From NCBI GenBank assembly GCA_030278955.1, contig JAOANR010000002.1, forward strand, positions 10,033,982-10,097,981: a stretch of DNA of 64,000 nucleotides. The letters run 5' to 3'. Source of the DNA: Hygrophila difformis. Lineage: Eukaryota > Streptophyta > Magnoliopsida > Lamiales > Acanthaceae. Below, piece by piece: positions 60,395 through 64,000 of this stretch; the first letter of the stretch is position 1; every line of letters begins with the position of its first letter. Under the pieces are notes generated by a model. The model was not told the origin of the DNA, ran no database searches, and saw only the letters and a list, made by a program, of their open reading frames with translations. A program made the translations under genes and the position numbers.

Positions 60395-60868
60395 ATATAT
60401 ATATATTTATATATCTATATAATTATTTATTACGTGTTTGTTCGTCTCGAACGATAAGTATCCAAAAATCAACTAAACATTTAGAGTACTAAGACTCTAA
60501 ATGTGAGGATGTTGATATTTGGAGAAAATTTAATAATTTTCTTATGTTTACCTTGCAGGAATTCATGGAACCAACAAAAAAAAAAGATAAAGCTTCGAAA
60601 GCCAGGTTCCCGGTTGGATTAATACTACATTTAATGGAAAGTAATTTCGGAATTTAGAGAAATTTAAAATCCGGAATAAATCCATAAAATAAGGGTGTTA
60701 ATCCAACCTAATTTATGCAAGCAATTTATAATAGAGTAATATTTCTGTTTAAATGTGTGTTTTCGGTATGCTTATTTTTAAGAAAATCCATAATTTCAGA
60801 AAATTTGAAATTTGAAAAATTTCAAAATTTTTCTAAGTGTTGAATGCGATCTATTTTGTATCTCAAAT
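60395..60868 (+). other. A1 spacer after pol, with PPT-like hairpin
   Basis: No gene. Perfect hairpin ACATTTAGAGT/ACTCTAAATGT (60477-60487 with 60494-60504), running into AAATGTGAGGATGTTGA (to 60515), matching A2 38381-38419. Confidence 0.7.
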
Positions 60869-61475
60869 CAATTCGGTCTAAATCGAATTGTTTGAAACAG
60901 ATCGCATTGGAGGTGTGCCTTGGAAATTTTAACCAATTCGATCTCCAAGCTAATTCGGTCTACACCGAATTGGCCCAAGAGACCGAATTGGCTTCCCCAA
61001 GACACATACTCCATCCTTGTGTAAATTTGGCCAAGTAGCAATTCGATCTATAGCAATTCGGTCTAGACCGAATTGATTTTGAATAGATCGAATTGATCTA
61101 CAAAAGGCATTTGTGATTCCTTAGTTTTATTTATGCAAGTGAGCAATTCGATCTATAAGGCAATTCGGTCTAGACCGAATTACCCATATAGACCGAATTG
61201 CGTCACAAAAGCATCCCCCTTTGTTTTTCCTAAGTAACCAGATTCGGTCTTCTTGTTGTAATTCGGTCTCTAGACCAATTCGGTCTAGACCGAATTGACT
61301 TCAAAAGACCACATTGCAGCAAGTGTGTGTTTGCTTCCCCTTCCAATTCGGTCTCTATGCCAATTCGGTCTAGACCGAATTGGCCTAAGAGACCGAATCT
61401 CTCACAGACACTTGGAGACCACACCAATTCGGTCTAGACCGAATTGATGGTTCGGTCTCCAATAGACCGAATTAG
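60869..61475. repeat. A1 internal palindrome array upstream of the F-box gene
   Basis: Numerous CAATTCGGTCTA and TAGACCGAATTG facing pairs, plus CAATTCGATCTA variants; the same palindrome as in the A1 LTR. It ends about 170 bp before the exon 1 ATG. Confidence 0.88.
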
Positions 61476-61643
61476 CCCACTCTCCTACCCCTTTATATTC
61501 CTTTTTCCCCCTCTTTTCCCTCACTTTCACCCTCCACACTTCGATATTTCCCCGAATCCCCTCTCGCGAACTTCGTCTTCCTCGCGAAACTAGGGCTCGA
61601 GCCAGTGCTTTACCTTGTTTTACTCCGACTAAAGTGTTTGAAA
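61476..61643 (+). promoter_or_regulatory. Putative promoter and 5' UTR of the A1 F-box gene
   Basis: TTTATATTCC near 61491 is followed by a CT-rich stretch (CCCCCTCTTTTCCCTC) typical of plant 5' UTRs, up to ATG at 61644. A2 has a similar TTTATA and pyrimidine-rich stretch before its exon 1. This is inferred from composition. Confidence 0.4.
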
Positions 61644-63858
61644 ATGGCGTCTTCTTCGTCTAATCCTGCTGGGAGTGTCGGGTAGGTGTTCTGTTTCGCA
61701 CTCCCATTTTCGCGATTTCAGTTTTGGTTTTTCCTTATTTTTGCGAAATCGGTAATGGGGAGGGGAATGGTGATCGTTTTCGTGTTGGAGATAGTCGGAA
61801 TGTGGCCGGAATGGTTTGGGTGTGGTCGGAAATAGGACAGAACAGGGTAGTGCGAACCTAGGGTTTTAGGGCTTTTTGTTCTAAACTGCCATTGTTGTGG
61901 GTTCGAGTTTTCTGAGGTGTGGGGGATGTCTTATTTTGAAAATGATGGTTTCAAAACCCTCAAAAATATGGTTCTTGTTCATTATTTGGTTAAGTTGTTC
62001 CGTTTTTGTTGTCTGTGTATATGTTGTTCTGTCTGTGTCTGTTTTGTGAACTCTGTGAAAATGGAAAACACGGTGGTTTGTATTTCCCTTGCAATCACTG
62101 TGTTATTTTACTGGTTATTTGATAATGTTGTTGGATATGCATGTGATGATGTTGCCGAAGCTATGTTTTTCAAGCATGACTTATTGGCTAAAGTTTTGCA
62201 TGACACTGGGGAATGAATGGATTGTCTGTGTGTGTTTTCATTTATGCATGTACTGTGTTATGTGTATCTTGTCAATAAATGCTTTTGTCGGGTACATGTT
62301 AACCACAATTTGCAAACTCAACTCAAAAGTTGATGTTTGCACATACGGGAAACATGGTATTATAGACGAAACCATGCCAAAATTTTTCCAACACTTTTGG
62401 CATGGCATTTATGTCTAAAAAGAAAAAGTAGTAGAATGTTCTTTTCTTTTAAGTGTTTGACTTATGCTCATTATTTTGGGCCAAATGGGGAATATTCAAA
62501 TGGAACATCTTGTTTCATTCTTTAATACCCATTTCCCAAAACAAAATCCAAATGGGGGACCACTCACACCCCAAATTTTATTAGATAAAACAAGTCAACA
62601 CTTCTCATAAAAATCCAAAAATGACCTTTTTGTGTATGTGCATGTGTAGTTTGTTTTATTCTCCATGATTCATTACCGCATGCTAGTGATTGTATAATTT
62701 GTCATGTGCATTTGTTCCTCATCATTAATCATCTTGCTGTCTATTTCACATGACTTAAATCACTTTTTAAGTGACAAAAATCCAAAATCTCTTTCGTAGG
62801 CTAAATAACCTATGAAATTCTACTTTTTGGTCCTTTGACCATTCAAAAATATCTTCAGACTGTTTTTAGTCTAAGAAAAATTGGTAAGGGTCCAAGACCC
62901 TTACTTCTCTTATTCCTCTTACTTGTTAGCTGCAATAAGAGTTGGATTTAAAAATCCAACTCCATGTCTTTTTATCCAATAAGTTCAAGTAAAAACCAAT
63001 TAACTCACATTTAGAGCTTAGCTCAAAATGTGAGGATGTTGATTTTCCAACTTGAATATATTTATCAAAAATTTGCTAAAAATAGTTCCAACTCTCTCAT
63101 TCAGCGACCTATGTTTAGAACTAGCTGAAGGGGTGAGACTACTGGTATCAGACTTGTTTACTACTCCATGTCTTTCCAGAGGCACCATTCCCTCAGACCC
63201 AAATCAAGCTCAAGAAGGAAGAACTGAACTGTTGGACCTTCCGGTGGAACTCTTGGGGGAGATCCTCTCTCGCATCGGAAAGGACGACATCAAAAAGGTG
63301 TTCACTGTCAGGGAGGCATGCAAGAAACTCAAGGATGCGGCTGATCTCCCCATTGTCTACAAAAGGTGCGAGCTGGAGACCACCATTGTGAAAATGTGGC
63401 AGCAGGGAGTCGAACAGCAGAAAGAGGAACTCCTGCTAAGGTGTGAGGAAGCTGGAAACTTCAACCTCCAGCTCATTCCAGCTCTGCAAGCATTCGGAGA
63501 AGGGAACGAGGGTCAAGCTTGTGAACTACTGAAGGAAGGGATTGAGGACAATCACAAAGCCTCAATCTTTGTCAGGGGGTACATGCTGCTCAGCAAGCTG
63601 GATAACGAACAGGTCCAGCAGGGGGTGGCGATGATAAACAGGATAGTGACTGATAAATCAGTCATGACATATGTAGGGACCAATGTCTTTGCATGGCTGG
63701 CTGATAGCCTGGAAACCCCTGACCTGTTCGGCAACCAAGGACCCAGAGTCTACTGCTCAAGAGTGCTGGAGAATGGCGAAGCAGACGAGGGTGATTACTG
63801 CGTGCCCTGCAGCCTGACCAACTTCGTCCATTGGAGCAGGATCTTCTTTAAAGGATAG
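61644..63858 (+). CDS. F-box protein gene carried by A1 (two exons)
   Basis: Predicted CDS: exon 1 61644-61681 (ATG, 12 codons plus GG), intron 61682-63179 (donor GTAGGT, acceptor TCTTTCCAG), exon 2 63180-63858; 238 aa. The phase is the same as in A2 although exon 1 is unrelated (Ser-rich here, Pro/Arg-rich there). The open frame continues upstream of 63180 but holds no ATG before the F-box. The F-box (about 31-72) reads LPVELLGEILSRIG, then ACKKL and VYKRCE. The region CEEAGNFNLQLIPALQAF...QACELL is Sel1-like; the C-terminus has YCVPC. Exon 2 aligns with A2 almost without gaps, with roughly half or more of the residues identical, while the introns are unlike each other. This suggests selection on the protein. 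A substrate-receptor role in an SCF ligase is the family expectation; the target is unknown. Confidence 0.8.
63004..63042 (+). other. Hairpin with PPT-like motif in the A1 F-box intron
   Basis: CTCACATTTAGAGC pairs with GCTCAAAATGTGAG (12 of 14) around TTA, continuing into GATGTTGA; about 135 bp upstream of the acceptor AG. Confidence 0.7.
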
Positions 63859-64000
63859 AAGAGAAGGATGCTGAAGATGGACTGAATCTGTAGAGATTCA
63901 CTTTTGACTGGGTTAACTGGAACTCTACTTAGGAGATCTTTTGACTGCTCTTTACCCAAGTGTATAGGATCTCCTGTAATTAATGTATTGGTGAAGTACA
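63859..64000 (+). other. A1 sequence after the F-box stop
   Basis: The last 142 bases hold no feature that I can support; they should be the 3' untranslated part of the F-box gene. Confidence 0.5.

Larger units (their letters stand above)
21773..64000 (+). mobile_element. A1: Athila-like Ty3/gypsy element carrying an F-box gene, right end outside the window
   Basis: It begins with a 5039-bp LTR (21773-26811), followed by a tRNA-Asp primer site and Athila-like gag and pol. A non-coding stretch with a palindrome array and an F-box gene (61644-63858) come next. It is interrupted by A2 (29364-49347) inside protease and by TG (52539-59987) inside integrase. Without the insertions about 14.8 kb is visible and the 3' LTR is still to come, so the full element is likely over 20 kb. 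gag-pol has several frameshifts and stops, so it is not autonomous, whereas the F-box gene is open. Confidence 0.9.

Noticed and set aside
61917..62525. Open frames of 62-109 aa between the two F-box exons of A1
   Set aside because: They lie in the predicted T-rich intron, have no domain and no counterpart in A2.
63052..63179. Upstream extension of the A1 F-box frame as coding sequence
   Set aside because: It has no ATG (the frame would begin at TTG), contains the predicted acceptor TCTTTCCAG, and is not conserved in A2, where a TGA closes the frame shortly upstream.

Overview
The window is a nested stack of LTR retrotransposons from plant heterochromatin. Every long reading frame is a Ty3/gypsy gag or pol product, plus one unusual passenger gene present in two copies. 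Plant-type evidence: tRNA-iMet and tRNA-Asp primer sites, a chromovirus (Tekay/Del-like) integrase tail, Athila-like pol motifs (FMDD reverse transcriptase, DLGSS protease), a hAT-type MITE, T-rich GT-AG introns and a plant-type F-box family. It looks like a flowering plant, probably a eudicot; I cannot name the species. No ordinary host gene, tRNA, rRNA or CRISPR array is visible.

Layout, left to right. T1, an old Tekay-like element (+ strand, <1 to about 21110), has been split. T2, a complete 12.6-kb Tekay-like element (2457-15078; 5-bp duplication GAGGG), sits in codon 5 of the T1 gag. A hAT-type MITE (15107-18810; 8-bp duplication ATTCCAAT) sits a few codons further on, and itself holds a minus-strand solo LTR (15561-18719; 5-bp duplication GGTAT). 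T1 gag-pol resumes at 18819, riddled with stops, and is cut off near 21110. A 660-bp unassigned piece follows.

A1, a very large Athila-like element (+ strand), starts at 21773 and runs past the right edge. Two elements interrupt it. A2 (29364-49347, minus strand, 19984 bp, 5-bp duplication TGAGC) is a young full-length relative of A1 with two 4711-bp LTRs and a gag-pol frame broken by one stop codon. TG (52539-59987, + strand, duplication CTTAC) is a gag-only non-autonomous element with 2.68-kb LTRs and no pol.

The most interesting system is in A1 and A2. Downstream of pol, where Athila elements may carry an env-like frame, both carry a two-exon F-box protein gene in the sense orientation (A2: exons 37553-37486 and 36400-35740, minus; A1: exons 61644-61681 and 63180-63858, plus). 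Exon 2 has no usable ATG in either copy. In both, a short upstream ATG exon, a GT donor and an AG acceptor join in the same phase. The gene lies between repeated copies of the motif found at the inner edge of the LTR, each with a hairpin. Upstream of the F-box exon 1, and in the LTR before and after its TATA box, each element has arrays of one palindrome. The palindrome is the same at all three places within an element but unrelated between A1 (half-site CAATTCGGTCTA) and A2 (half-site TTGTCGCGGAAC). This suggests an element family that acquired an F-box accessory gene, controls it by splicing or its own promoter, and renews its promoter-proximal palindromes in concert.

The Tekay-like elements show parallel oddities: a coiled-coil, acid-tailed frame upstream of gag in T1 and T2; a hairpin in the LTR that covaries between T1, T2, TG and the solo LTR; and duplicated polypurine tract/LTR-start junctions in T2 and TG.
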